Source: Hymenobacter negativus
GTDB taxonomy: Bacteria; Bacteroidota; Bacteroidia; Cytophagales; Hymenobacteraceae
Direction: 5' to 3'
Assembly: GCF_017571495.1 (NCBI RefSeq)
Contig: NZ_JAGETZ010000002.1
Coordinates: forward strand, 248,001-312,000
Length of the DNA: 64,000 nt
The notes below the pieces were generated by a model. The model saw only the letters and a program-made list of their open reading frames with translations, was not told the DNA's origin and did not search any database. A program made the position numbers and the translations under genes. This document shows, one piece after another, positions 8,539 through 17,279 of the stretch. Numbering within the stretch: position 1 is the first letter of the stretch; every line of letters starts with the position of its first letter.

Positions 8539-10278
8539 ATGAATCGTAGACATTTCCTCCAGCGAAACGCAGCCGTTTTAAGCGCGTCGTCTATCGCAGT
8601 GGCCCAACCAGATGCGCCAACCGCAACCCAGGCCCAACAGGACCCTCCTGAGGTAATCAGCCGCTATGCCAATACCAAGCTACCCACTGGCTTGGCCCGC
8701 ACCACTACCACCCTGGCGCCCTACACTGGCACCTGGGGCTACGCGCAGGCCGCGCACCTGTTGCGCCGCAGCCTGTTTGGGCCCACCCGTAGCGAGATTC
8801 TGACGGCGGCTGGCTCCACCCTGACGTCGGTGCTCAACGGGCTGCTCACGGCCCCAGCCACTGCCCCCGACCCACCCCTGAATGTATCGGCCACCGATAC
8901 CAGCGTGCCCATCGGCACCACTTGGACGGCGCAGGTATTTGACCAAAGCTTTGAGGGCGTGCGCCGGGCATCGTTGCGGGACTGGTGGTTGGGCCTGTTA
9001 TTGAACCAGAACACCACGCTGGTGGAAAAAATGACGCTGTTCTGGCACAACCACTTTGTGGTTGAGTTCGGCGATATTAATGATGCCCGGATGGGCTACG
9101 AGTACGTGCGCCTGCTGCGCCAACACGCCTTGGGTAACTTCCGGCAGCTGACCAAGGATGTGACTGTGACACCGGCCATTCTGCGCTATCTCAATGGCAA
9201 CCAGAGCACGGGTGGGGCCCCCAACGAGAACTACGGCCGCGAGCTGCTGGAACTCTTCACGGTGGGCAAAGGGCCCCTTATTGGTACCGGCAACTATACC
9301 AACTACACCGAAGCCGATGTGCAGGCCGCTGCCAAAGTCCTCACCGGCTGGCGCGACCTGAGTACGCCGCCCGTGGGCAGCTACTTTACTGCCAGCCGCC
9401 ACGATACAACGACCAAGGTATTTTCGTCGGCCTTCGGCGGGGCCAGTATTACGTCGGCAGGTGCTACGGAATATCAAAACCTCATCAACCTAATTTTCCA
9501 GCAGGGAGAGACAGCGCGTTTCATTGTGCGCAAGCTCTATCGCTGGTTTGTGTACTACCTGATTGATGCACAGGTGGAAACAGATATCATTCAGCCGCTG
9601 GCCACGCTGCTCATTCAGAACAACTACGACATTGCGCCGGTGCTGCGAACCTTGCTGAGCTCCGAGCATTTCTTTGATACCCTCAACGTGGGCTGCTTGA
9701 TTAAGAGCCCGTTGGATTTCACGGTGGGTATGTTGCGGCAGATGCAGGTAGTGTTTCCGACCAGCGGCAACCTGACGGCCCAGTACGTGATGTGGGACTA
9801 CATCAATGGCCTGGCCAACGTGCAGCAGCAAACCCTGGGCGACCCGCCCAATGTGGCCGGCTGGGCCGCCTATTACCAGACGCCGCAGTTCCATGAGCTC
9901 TGGATAAATGCCGTGACACTGCCGCGCCGCAATCAGGTAACGGACCTGTTCATCAGCACAGGATACACGCGCAGCGGCGTCAAAATCGTGATTGATGTGC
10001 TGGCGCTGGCGCAGTCCTTGCCCGCCGCCACAGCTTCGGATTGCAACCTGCTCATCGACGAGTTTGTGCGATTGATGTTGCCAATCAGCCTGACGGCTAA
10101 TCAGGTTGACTTCCTGAAAAATACCCTGCTGCCTGGACTGCCCGATTTTGAGTGGACTGTGGAGTGGCAGCAGTACCTGGCCGCACCCACCAATACGGCC
10201 AAAAAAGCGGCCGTCACCACCAAGCTGCAGGCCATGCTGCGCGCGCTGATGGGACTGGCGGAGTATCATCTTTCTTAA
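8539..10278 (+). CDS. DUF1800 domain protein with twin-arginine leader
   Basis: The product is 579 aa. It starts MNRRHFLQRNAAVLSAS, a twin-arginine-type leader. The DUF1800 signature AAHLLRRSLFGPTRSEI lies at about residues 73-89, followed by WHNHFVVE, NENYGRELLELFTVG and ADVQAAAKVLTGW blocks, and SPLDFTVGMLRQM near the end. The function is unknown in the literature I know. The family habitually sits next to DUF1501, as here (81 nt upstream of it, same strand). It is probably exported as one of a pair. No T9SS domain is visible on this partner. Confidence 0.9.
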   Translation: MNRRHFLQRNAAVLSASSIAVAQPDAPTATQAQQDPPEVISRYANTKLPTGLARTTTTLAPYTGTWGYAQAAHLLRRSLFGPTRSEILTAAGSTLTSVLNGLLTAPATAPDPPLNVSATDTSVPIGTTWTAQVFDQSFEGVRRASLRDWWLGLLLNQNTTLVEKMTLFWHNHFVVEFGDINDARMGYEYVRLLRQHALGNFRQLTKDVTVTPAILRYLNGNQSTGGAPNENYGRELLELFTVGKGPLIGTGNYTNYTEADVQAAAKVLTGWRDLSTPPVGSYFTASRHDTTTKVFSSAFGGASITSAGATEYQNLINLIFQQGETARFIVRKLYRWFVYYLIDAQVETDIIQPLATLLIQNNYDIAPVLRTLLSSEHFFDTLNVGCLIKSPLDFTVGMLRQMQVVFPTSGNLTAQYVMWDYINGLANVQQQTLGDPPNVAGWAAYYQTPQFHELWINAVTLPRRNQVTDLFISTGYTRSGVKIVIDVLALAQSLPAATASDCNLLIDEFVRLMLPISLTANQVDFLKNTLLPGLPDFEWTVEWQQYLAAPTNTAKKAAVTTKLQAMLRALMGLAEYHLS

Positions 10279-10314
10279 GCCGTTAGACCGCGCAATATAT
10301 TCATTCGTCAATTC

Positions 10315-10355
10315 AAGCTGCTGGCTACTAGCTAACAGCGAATAGCCAGCAGCTT
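10315..10355 (+). promoter_or_regulatory. Intercistronic hairpin just upstream of the DUF1501 start
   Basis: Perfect 12-bp arms AAGCTGCTGGCT (10315-10326) and AGCCAGCAGCTT (10344-10355) enclose a 17-nt loop. The hairpin ends 4 nt before the ATG at 10360, so it would occlude the ribosome site or protect the downstream message end. Confidence 0.55.
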
Positions 10356-10359
10356 AAAT

Positions 10360-11937
10360 ATGAAACGTCGCGAATTTCTACAAACCACGGCTGCGGCCTC
10401 CGTTGGTACTGCCTTTTTGAGTGGGCTGCCCATTGGTGCCTACGGATACTCGCCCCAGTTGGCGGCGCTCACCAATGCCGCCACGCAATCGGATAAGGTA
10501 CTGGTCATTATTCAGCTGCAAGGCGGCAATGATGGCCTGAACATGATAATTCCGCTGGACCAGTACCCGGCCCTGATGGCAGCGCGCGGCAACATTGCCT
10601 TGCCCCAAAACCAAGTGTTGAGCCTGACTACTAACACCGGTATTCACCCGGCCATGGCCTCGCTTCACAACCTGTTTCAGAACGGCAAACTAGGGGTGGT
10701 GCAGAGCGTGGGCTACCCCAACCCCAACTTCTCGCACTTCCGGGCCACCGATATCTGGACCTCGGGCTCGGCTTCTAATGTGACCTGGACTACCGGCTGG
10801 GCGGGCCGCTACCTCGACGGCGAATACGCTGGCTACCCCACCGGCTACCCCAATACCCAGAACCCCGACCCGTTGGCCATCAGTATTGGTTCGGTAGTGA
10901 GCAACTGCGCGCAGGGGCCCAGCGTGAACATGGGCATGGCCATTGCCAGCACTACGTCGTTCTACCAGCTGCTGAGCGGTGGGGTGGATGTGGCCCCAAA
11001 CACGCCGGCCGGCCATGAGCTGACGTTTATCCGGCAGGTGGTGAGCCAGACGCAGGTGTACACCACGGCTATTCAGGCAGCGGCTGGGCGGGCCCAGAAC
11101 CTATCCCCGCTCTACCCCACGGCCGGCCAGAACTCGTTGGCCGACCAGCTTAAGATAGTGGCCCAACTCGTAGCCGGGGGCTTGCAAACACGCATTTACG
11201 TGTGCCAGCTCGGGGGCTTCGATACGCACACGCTGCAGGTGCCTGCCACGGGCAGCACCACTAGTGGCACCCACGCCACGCTGCTGGGCAAGATTGCCGA
11301 GGCAGTAAGTGCCTTTCAGGACGACCTGCAGCGGCACAACGTGCAGGACCGGGTAGTGGGCATGACCTTCTCGGAGTTTGGCCGGCGCATCAGGGCCAAT
11401 TCGGGCTACGGCACGGACCACGGCTCGGCTGCCCCGCTGCTGGTGTTCGGCTCGCGGGTGAACCCCATGGTGCACGGCCCCAACCCCACGCTGCCCGCCA
11501 ACGCCGGCGTGAACGACAACGTGGCCATGCAGTTCGACTTTCGCAGCATCTATACCAGCATCCTGAAAGACCTGTTCCAGGTGACGCCGGCCACGCTCAC
11601 GCAGCTGTTTGGGCAGAGCTTCCCCTACGTGCCGGTGTTGCGTCCGGGCACCGGCACAGCCACCAATACAGCGGCCGAGGTGGCAAGTTTTACGGTGTAC
11701 CCCAACCCGGTGGCGCGCGATGGCCGCACCGTCGTGGCTTACGAGAGCGCCGGTGGACACGTCCAAATAGTGCTGCTCGACGCGTTGGGGCGCGAAGTAC
11801 GCCGCGCCGTGGACCAGGTGCTGGCCGCCGGCCCACAGTTCCTGCCGGTAGACCTGAGCGGCTTGGCCGCCGGGGCTTATTACTGCCAAGTGCGCGAGGC
11901 CAAGCGCTCAGGTTCGCGCATTGTGGTGGTAGAGTAA
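10360..11937 (+). CDS. DUF1501 domain protein with Tat-like leader and T9SS sorting domain
   Basis: The product is 525 aa. MKRREFLQTTAAASVG is a twin-arginine leader. The body is a DUF1501 domain of the alkaline phosphatase/sulfatase-like superfamily (VLVIIQLQGGNDGLNMIIPL, FSHFRATDIW, QLGGFDTHTLQ, TFSEFGRRIRANSGYGTDHG). The last 80 residues (TVYPNPVARDGRTVVAYES ... GLAAGAYYCQV) form a type A T9SS C-terminal sorting domain. The protein is therefore predicted to reach the cell surface or medium. The Tat-like leader raises the possibility that it folds or binds a cofactor before export. It is probably co-transcribed with the DUF1800 gene upstream. Confidence 0.92.
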   Translation: MKRREFLQTTAAASVGTAFLSGLPIGAYGYSPQLAALTNAATQSDKVLVIIQLQGGNDGLNMIIPLDQYPALMAARGNIALPQNQVLSLTTNTGIHPAMASLHNLFQNGKLGVVQSVGYPNPNFSHFRATDIWTSGSASNVTWTTGWAGRYLDGEYAGYPTGYPNTQNPDPLAISIGSVVSNCAQGPSVNMGMAIASTTSFYQLLSGGVDVAPNTPAGHELTFIRQVVSQTQVYTTAIQAAAGRAQNLSPLYPTAGQNSLADQLKIVAQLVAGGLQTRIYVCQLGGFDTHTLQVPATGSTTSGTHATLLGKIAEAVSAFQDDLQRHNVQDRVVGMTFSEFGRRIRANSGYGTDHGSAAPLLVFGSRVNPMVHGPNPTLPANAGVNDNVAMQFDFRSIYTSILKDLFQVTPATLTQLFGQSFPYVPVLRPGTGTATNTAAEVASFTVYPNPVARDGRTVVAYESAGGHVQIVLLDALGREVRRAVDQVLAAGPQFLPVDLSGLAAGAYYCQVREAKRSGSRIVVVE

Positions 11938-12112
11938 GCAGGTTAACTATCAGGAAATAAGCGGTAGTCGGTTCTGCTAACTGCCTAATAGCTGGCGAGC
12001 TAGGTGGTCGGTTATTTTGTGTTTATATCGAAAAAAGGCAGCCCGGTTGCACCCTTTTGCGTACAGGCTTTTCGAGGCGGCTGCCTCTTCCTCATTCACC
12101 TCCTCGTTTCAA

Positions 12113-12120
12113 TACCATTG
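12113..12120 (+). promoter_or_regulatory. Candidate -7 box for the small membrane protein gene
   Basis: TACCATTG is one mismatch from TAnnTTTG and ends 4 nt before the ATG at 12125. Confidence 0.3.
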
Positions 12121-12124
12121 CTCT

Positions 12125-12412
12125 ATGGAAGCGCAAATCGAACAACAACTCGAAAAAATTCTGCCCGAAGACCTTGCCCGCACGTTTGAAAGTGCCTACC
12201 ACGTTTTCCAGGGCGACCACGACCGTATTGATGACCTGCTGAAAAACGGCGGCGTGCTACTCCGCAAAGCGGCCCAGCGGTTCACCCCAACCCAGATGGT
12301 GCTCGGCATTGCGGCTATTGCTGCCGTGGCAGTGGTGCTCATCAACCGTGCCACCGACGATGACCACGAAGGTGAAGCCCACGATGTGAGCGACCGTAAA
12401 GACAAAAAATAG
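12125..12412 (+). CDS. Small single-pass membrane protein of unknown function
   Basis: From the ATG at 12125 the product is 95 aa. It has a charged helical N-terminus (MEAQIEQQLEKILPEDLART), then QMVLGIAAIAAVAVVLIN as one transmembrane helix (about residues 58-75) and an acidic, His-containing tail (DDDHEGEAHDVSDRKDKK). The frame is open upstream to 12017, but the internal ATG gives the more natural protein and lies by a promoter-like box. No family was recognised. It ends in a strong terminator. Confidence 0.65.
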   Translation: MEAQIEQQLEKILPEDLARTFESAYHVFQGDHDRIDDLLKNGGVLLRKAAQRFTPTQMVLGIAAIAAVAVVLINRATDDDHEGEAHDVSDRKDKK

Positions 12413-12427
12413 CGCGATGCAGCTATG

Positions 12428-12464
12428 AAAAAGGCGGCTTCCTCCAAGGAAGCCGCCTTTTTGC
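12428..12464. terminator. Bidirectional terminator
   Basis: A perfect 15-bp stem (12428-12442 with 12448-12462) is flanked by A- and T-runs. It serves the small membrane protein gene and the convergent gene ending at 12505. Confidence 0.87.
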
Positions 12465-12504
12465 ATTTTTATCGATGCACAATCACTGACAGGTACCGCA
12501 GTTG

Positions 12505-13641
12505 TTAGCGGATTTCAACTACCACTGGTACGGCCAGCCGCACCGCTACCGGCTGGCCCCGATGCTGGCCCGGCGTGAAGCGAGGCAGGCGCAGGGCGGC
12601 GGCCAGCACCGCCTCGTCCATCTCGCTGCTGATGCTTTGCAGCATGACGGGCCGCGTGACGCGACCATCGGGCTCTACTACGAAGCTGACCTGGCCCGTG
12701 CCGTTGGTAGTGCGCTCTGGGTAAATTATAAGCTCCTGTAGGGCCGATTGCAGGCTGTTGACACTGGTACGGCCGGGCAGCTCCGGCATTTGCTCGACCT
12801 GGCTGTATACTTGGTTTTCGGGCACTGGTGCGGCGATACCGGCGGGCGGCGGAGGCGGGCTAAACCACACATTCACGGCCTGGGACACGGCCACGGGCTG
12901 GTCATCGTAGCCTTGAGCAGGTTGCCAGCGGGGAAAGCCGCGCACGAGGCGAAGGGCCTCATCGTCGCAGCTGGGACAGAGGGAGTTGAGGACTTCGGTG
13001 GCCCCGATGCGGCCGTCGGCTTTCAGGACGTAGCGAACCGTGACGCGGCCTTTCAGGTCGCGCAGTCGTACTTCTTCGGGTGTCACTTTGTTCTTTTGCA
13101 GGTACTGCTCCAGTGCCGCATCACCACCCGGAAACTGGGCTTGCCGAGCGACTTCGGTGGTGGCATACACGTGACGCGGCGACAGAAACATGACCGGCAC
13201 GGTGAGCAGCACCGCCACCGGCTGGCCCTGATAGAGGGCCGGACGTAGGCGTGGCATCTTTTTCACGGCGGCCAGGGCTGCCGCATCGCAAGCTGGGCTG
13301 AGACTTTGAACAATAGCCGCTTGCCGGGCCACACCGCTCACCCCAACTACCACACGCACAAATACGCGGCCTTCGGTGCGGCCCTCGCGCACATCGATGG
13401 GCAGCTTCAACTGCTGCTGCACAGCCTTCACCAGCGCCAGGTTGCCACCGCCGTTTGGCAGGGCAGGCATCTGGTCTACGTAGTTAAAAATCTGGGTGGT
13501 GTCGGTGGCATATTGGCCGTAGCGCTGGGCTGTGGCAGGCGCGGCAATGCCAAGCAGGAGCAAAAGCAGCACCGATACCCGTTTTTTAAAGAAGCAATGA
13601 CGGCTATCAGGCTGCCTGAGCGGAACGAAACGAGTGTCCAT
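12505..13641 (-). CDS. Exported protein with three TonB C-terminal-like domains
   Basis: The product is 378 aa. A hydrophobic signal sequence (VSVLLLLLLGIAAPATAQ) ends near residue 39. Three homologous modules of about 100 residues follow (roughly 54-150, 160-262, 282-378). Each has a TonB_C-like pattern: a Gly/Asp-Gly turn (VSGVARQA, ADGRIGAT, PDGRVTRP), then CDAAALAAV-, CDDEALRLV- or MDEAVLAAA-like helix, then MPRLRPA, FPRWQPA or LPRFTPG, and a closing QPVAV strand. The usual inner-membrane anchor with Pro-rich spacer of an energy transducer is absent. It is therefore unlikely to be a canonical TonB. The neighbour 13770-14612 is a two-module paralogue. Confidence 0.8.
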   Translation of the reverse strand: MDTRFVPLRQPDSRHCFFKKRVSVLLLLLLGIAAPATAQRYGQYATDTTQIFNYVDQMPALPNGGGNLALVKAVQQQLKLPIDVREGRTEGRVFVRVVVGVSGVARQAAIVQSLSPACDAAALAAVKKMPRLRPALYQGQPVAVLLTVPVMFLSPRHVYATTEVARQAQFPGGDAALEQYLQKNKVTPEEVRLRDLKGRVTVRYVLKADGRIGATEVLNSLCPSCDDEALRLVRGFPRWQPAQGYDDQPVAVSQAVNVWFSPPPPPAGIAAPVPENQVYSQVEQMPELPGRTSVNSLQSALQELIIYPERTTNGTGQVSFVVEPDGRVTRPVMLQSISSEMDEAVLAAALRLPRFTPGQHRGQPVAVRLAVPVVVEIR

Positions 13642-13769
13642 ATCGCAAAGCTAGGTCAGGCGCGATTTTTCCAAAAACCGAGGATTTATATAAGCTGTGC
13701 GGCTGTATACGGCACCACATCTTGACGAGCTGGCCGGATACCACAACGGTGAATGTAAAGCTAGGTTCG

Positions 13770-14612
13770 TCAGCGCTTTGCAGGAAGCCGCCCAAACAGC
13801 ACTGGAACGGTAAAGCTCACCGATGCCGGCAGGCCATTCAACTTACCCCCGACAAACCGTGGAAGTTGCCGCACGGCTGCCAGAGCGGCGGCGTCGCAGT
13901 TGGCGTTCAGGCTTCTGACGATTTTGACATCGCGCATGACACCGCTGGGCCCAACGGTGAAACCAACGAATACCTTACGAGGCAGAGTGTCATTGGCAAC
14001 TTCAGGCGGCATGATGACGGCCCGCTGAACAGCCTGGAAAATGGCGGGATTGCCGCCTCCATTTGGAAGGCGTGGCATTTCATCCACCAGCGGGTAGACC
14101 CGGCGCAGGGTGTCCAGCATCTCGCCTCTGGTGCGGCCGGAATCATCACGGTGGAACGTGATGGATATGGTGATGGCCACGTCTACTGGTTTCCCCAACT
14201 GGGTGCCCGGGGTAAAACGGGGTAATAGCCCGACAGCCCGCAGTAGCTCCTCATCGCAGCCCCCACCAATGCCTCTGACGATTCTGGCGTTGCGGGCGTA
14301 TCCCTTCTTGTCCACAATAAAATTGACCATGACAATGCCATCAATGCCCTGGCGGATTGCATACTCGGGGTATCGTAGCTCTTTGTATATGGCGTCAATA
14401 ATAGCGCGCTTACCACTTTTGCCGGCTAACTGAGGCATGTGCTCAACTTCGGTGTATACTCTATCAAAAGTATTCGTAGCTAGATTGATAGAGTCGTTAT
14501 TTGCTGGTGAAATTTCTTTCTGAGCAAAGGCACGGCCCGGGGATAGCAGGGCAGTGAAAAGCAACGCTTGACGAAAAAGGCAAGCTGTCTTAAATGGCGG
14601 GTAAGTGTGCAT
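13770..14612 (-). CDS. Exported protein with two TonB C-terminal-like domains (tandem paralogue)
   Basis: The product is 280 aa. A signal peptide ends near AFAQ (residue 30). Module 1 (about 52-152: VYTEVEHMPQLAG ... GYARNARIVRGIGGGCDEELLRAV ... LPRFTPGTQLGKPVDVAI) and module 2 (about 170-275: VYPLVDEMPRLPNGGGNPA ... CDAAALAAVRQLPRF) match those of the gene at 12505-13641. Module 2 is especially close to its first module (MPxLPNGGGN, ANCDAAALAAV). The pair arose by duplication and domain gain or loss. It lies 63 nt downstream of the penicillin acylase gene and may be co-transcribed with it. Confidence 0.8.
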   Translation of the reverse strand: MHTYPPFKTACLFRQALLFTALLSPGRAFAQKEISPANNDSINLATNTFDRVYTEVEHMPQLAGKSGKRAIIDAIYKELRYPEYAIRQGIDGIVMVNFIVDKKGYARNARIVRGIGGGCDEELLRAVGLLPRFTPGTQLGKPVDVAITISITFHRDDSGRTRGEMLDTLRRVYPLVDEMPRLPNGGGNPAIFQAVQRAVIMPPEVANDTLPRKVFVGFTVGPSGVMRDVKIVRSLNANCDAAALAAVRQLPRFVGGKLNGLPASVSFTVPVLFGRLPAKR

Positions 14613-14675
14613 GGAAAGGAAAGCAGACGTTCAGAAGATGGTCAGTAGCCTTCGGATAAAACGAGGGAAAGGGGG

Positions 14676-17114
14676 TTATTTCCCTTGCAGTGTCCAGGCG
14701 GTGGCGGCCCGGGTATTTGGTTCCTGTGCGGTGCGTAGAAACACCAGTTCGTCGAGCTGGCCCACGCGCCAGGTTTCCAGCATGTCGTTGTAGTAGCGCG
14801 AGCCGGGGTTGCCGCTCTGGCCGCCGGGGTACACGCCGTAGGCGCGCACCTGTGGGCCCAGGGCTACCACCATGCGCCAGCTGGGGCCCGTGCGCTCGGT
14901 GGTAGCGTTCACGATACCCGCGCCGCCGCCGCAGTCCACGTCCATCACCCCAAAGCCGGGGAGCTTGAGCAGGTGCAGGACATCGGTGCCTTTCTGGCTG
15001 GCCCAGCGCCATTTGGCACTTTGGGCGCCGAACTTACGGGTGAGGCTGTCCACGGCCCAGCTCAGGCTTTGGCGGGCCAGCAGGGGCAGGGTTTCTTTGG
15101 TGGCGCGGGTGCGGCGGTCGTCAATCCAGCGGCTGCTGTCTTCCTTCAGAATCAGGTTATTGGTGCGGTCGCGGGCGGGATAGCGGTAGGCTAGGCCCTT
15201 GGGGTCGGTGGGGAAGTCGTCGTCCCAAAGGCGCTTCACCAAGTTGTCGTACCACAATTCAAACAGGCTCGGGCCGATAGCATCGGCGGTGTACTGGTAG
15301 TTCCAGGTGCGTAGGGCAGCCAGGGCCCGGCCCTCGGGCGAAGCGGGCGGCAGCTTGCCAGCTAGGGACAGCAGGCGCGGCAGCATCAGTTGGGCGTTCA
15401 TCCCGAAGTTGTCGTTCTGGAGTTGGCGCAGGCTGTCGGCCGTCACGCGGGGCATCTGCTCCAGACGCTGGTTGATGCGCCGGCCACGCTCCGACGAGCC
15501 GTAGTCCCAGTTCAGGTAATACGGGTAGTCCTCGGGCCGCACCGACGATTGGTTGGCCGAGGACACGAAGCCCCGCGCTGGGTTCTTCACGTGCGGGTTC
15601 TGCGCGGCCGGAATCCAACCCTGCCATTCCTGCGCTGGGTCGCGGCCATCGAGCAGGTATTTGCCCTGCTCACGCCATTTCAGGGGAAAGTGGCCATTGG
15701 GCCACAGCGCAATATCCTGCGCCGCATCGGCAAAAATGAAGTTCTGAGCCGGTGCACCGTAGCTGGCCAAGGCGGCCGTGTAGTCGGTGTAGGTGCGGGC
15801 GCGGTTGAGGCGGTAGAAGGTCAGGAATTCGTTGGCTGCGTCGTGGGCCGTCCAGCGGGCGGCGTAGCCGATGGGCGTTTGGGGCAGGAAGGGCCTCTGT
15901 GGCCGCTCATACACCACCGGACCGTGGTGGGTGTAGAGCACGGTATCGAGCCGGTCGGTTTTCCCGCGCACCTTGATGTGCTCCACCACGCGGCGCACCG
16001 GCTTCCACTGACCATTATATAGGTACTCGCGTCGCGTGGCATCCCGAAACTGAATCTGGTACCAATCCAGCACGTCGGCGTAGGTGTTGGTCACGCCCCA
16101 GGCCACCTGCTCGTTGAAGCCGATAATGGCCAGCGGCGTGCCAGGAATGCTCACTCCATACACGTTCACACCTGGCGCGGACAACTGCACTTGGTACCAG
16201 ATGCTGGGCAGATTGAGCTGCAAGTGCGGGTCGTTGGCGAGGAGCGGGAAACCAGTTTCCGACCGGGCCCCGCTCACCGCGAAGTTGTTTGACCCCAACT
16301 CGCGGTCAGGTTCCTGGTTGGGTGTGTAGGGGGCTTCGGCCGCCGCGAAAGCCTGCGGTACGGGTGGTACGGCCAGGGGCTTGAAATCGAGCGGCGTACC
16401 AGCTGGCACCACCGGCGACTCCCGGGTGGGGTAGTCCGGAAACAGGTCACGCATCACTGCCGGGCCGTACTTGCGCAAAGCGTTGCTCATGCGCAGGTCG
16501 TCGGAGCGTCCCGTCAGGTCGAAAGCCATGTACTTCAGAATGAGGGCGCTTTTCAAAGGCTCCCAAGGCTCCGGTGCGTAGTCCAGTAGCTTGTATTCAA
16601 ATGGATAAGTCGCGGGCGTGAGGCTGTTGATATAAGCATTGATGCCATCGGAATACGCCCGCACCACGGCACCACTCACCGGGTCGGCCAGGGCCGCTTC
16701 GGTCGATTTTTGCGCCCCAAAACCCAGCCCCATGCGTCGGAAAAAACGGTCGGTTTCCAGCCGCTCCGGCCCTGCAATTTCGGCCAGGCGTCCGGCTGCT
16801 ACGTGCGCCACAAAATCCATCTGCCAGAGCCGGTCACGAGCCGTGAGGTAGCCCTGAGCCAGGTACAAGTCGTGGTCGTTTTGGGCGAAGACGTGCGGTA
16901 CCCGGCGGTCGTCGTAGCGTACCGTTACGGGCGCCAGTAGGCCGGGCAGGGCCAATGTCTGGTGGGCAGGAAAATCTTCGGGCCGCTCTCCGTTCTGCCA
17001 AAAGCCCCGGTAGGGGCTCAGCAGCTTGCCAAATGGTGGCACGGTGCCGTGCGGTACATTCAGTGCCCAGACAAGGGTGCAGGTAGCGGCCAGGGCCAGT
17101 AGCGCTTTAAGCAT
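14676..17114 (-). CDS. Penicillin acylase family protein (Ntn hydrolase)
   Basis: The product is 812 aa, a typical length for a precursor. A membrane-spanning or signal N-terminus (MLKALLALAATCTLVWAL) is followed by the alpha-chain motif VRYDDRRVPHVFAQNDHDLYLAQGYLTARDRLWQMD. The linker precedes DRELGSNNFAVSG, where Ser275 is the predicted beta-chain N-terminal nucleophile after autocleavage. Further family blocks are PLLANDPHLQLNLPSIWYQ, GFNEQVAWGVTNTYADVLDWY and PGGQSGNPGSRYYNDML. It should act in the periplasm on an amide such as a beta-lactam, N-acyl-homoserine lactone or N-acyl amino acid; the substrate is not predictable. Confidence 0.93.
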   Translation of the reverse strand: MLKALLALAATCTLVWALNVPHGTVPPFGKLLSPYRGFWQNGERPEDFPAHQTLALPGLLAPVTVRYDDRRVPHVFAQNDHDLYLAQGYLTARDRLWQMDFVAHVAAGRLAEIAGPERLETDRFFRRMGLGFGAQKSTEAALADPVSGAVVRAYSDGINAYINSLTPATYPFEYKLLDYAPEPWEPLKSALILKYMAFDLTGRSDDLRMSNALRKYGPAVMRDLFPDYPTRESPVVPAGTPLDFKPLAVPPVPQAFAAAEAPYTPNQEPDRELGSNNFAVSGARSETGFPLLANDPHLQLNLPSIWYQVQLSAPGVNVYGVSIPGTPLAIIGFNEQVAWGVTNTYADVLDWYQIQFRDATRREYLYNGQWKPVRRVVEHIKVRGKTDRLDTVLYTHHGPVVYERPQRPFLPQTPIGYAARWTAHDAANEFLTFYRLNRARTYTDYTAALASYGAPAQNFIFADAAQDIALWPNGHFPLKWREQGKYLLDGRDPAQEWQGWIPAAQNPHVKNPARGFVSSANQSSVRPEDYPYYLNWDYGSSERGRRINQRLEQMPRVTADSLRQLQNDNFGMNAQLMLPRLLSLAGKLPPASPEGRALAALRTWNYQYTADAIGPSLFELWYDNLVKRLWDDDFPTDPKGLAYRYPARDRTNNLILKEDSSRWIDDRRTRATKETLPLLARQSLSWAVDSLTRKFGAQSAKWRWASQKGTDVLHLLKLPGFGVMDVDCGGGAGIVNATTERTGPSWRMVVALGPQVRAYGVYPGGQSGNPGSRYYNDMLETWRVGQLDELVFLRTAQEPNTRAATAWTLQGK

Positions 17115-17162
17115 GGTAGTTGTCAGTTGCTAGTCGTCCGTTGTCAGGACTTCTGGCATAAG

Positions 17163-17201
17163 AAAAGGCCAATTAACGACAATATCGTCAATTGGCCTTT
17201 T
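17163..17201 (-). terminator. Terminator of the RlpA-like gene
   Basis: A 12-bp perfect stem (17163-17174 with 17190-17201) with an internal second stem ACGA/TCGT lies downstream of the stop at 17280. Confidence 0.75.
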
Positions 17202-17279
17202 AGAATAAATACGTTATCAGCACACAAGCTTTGAAACCGCCTGGCAACTGATAATTGAGAACCAACAACTATAATAACG

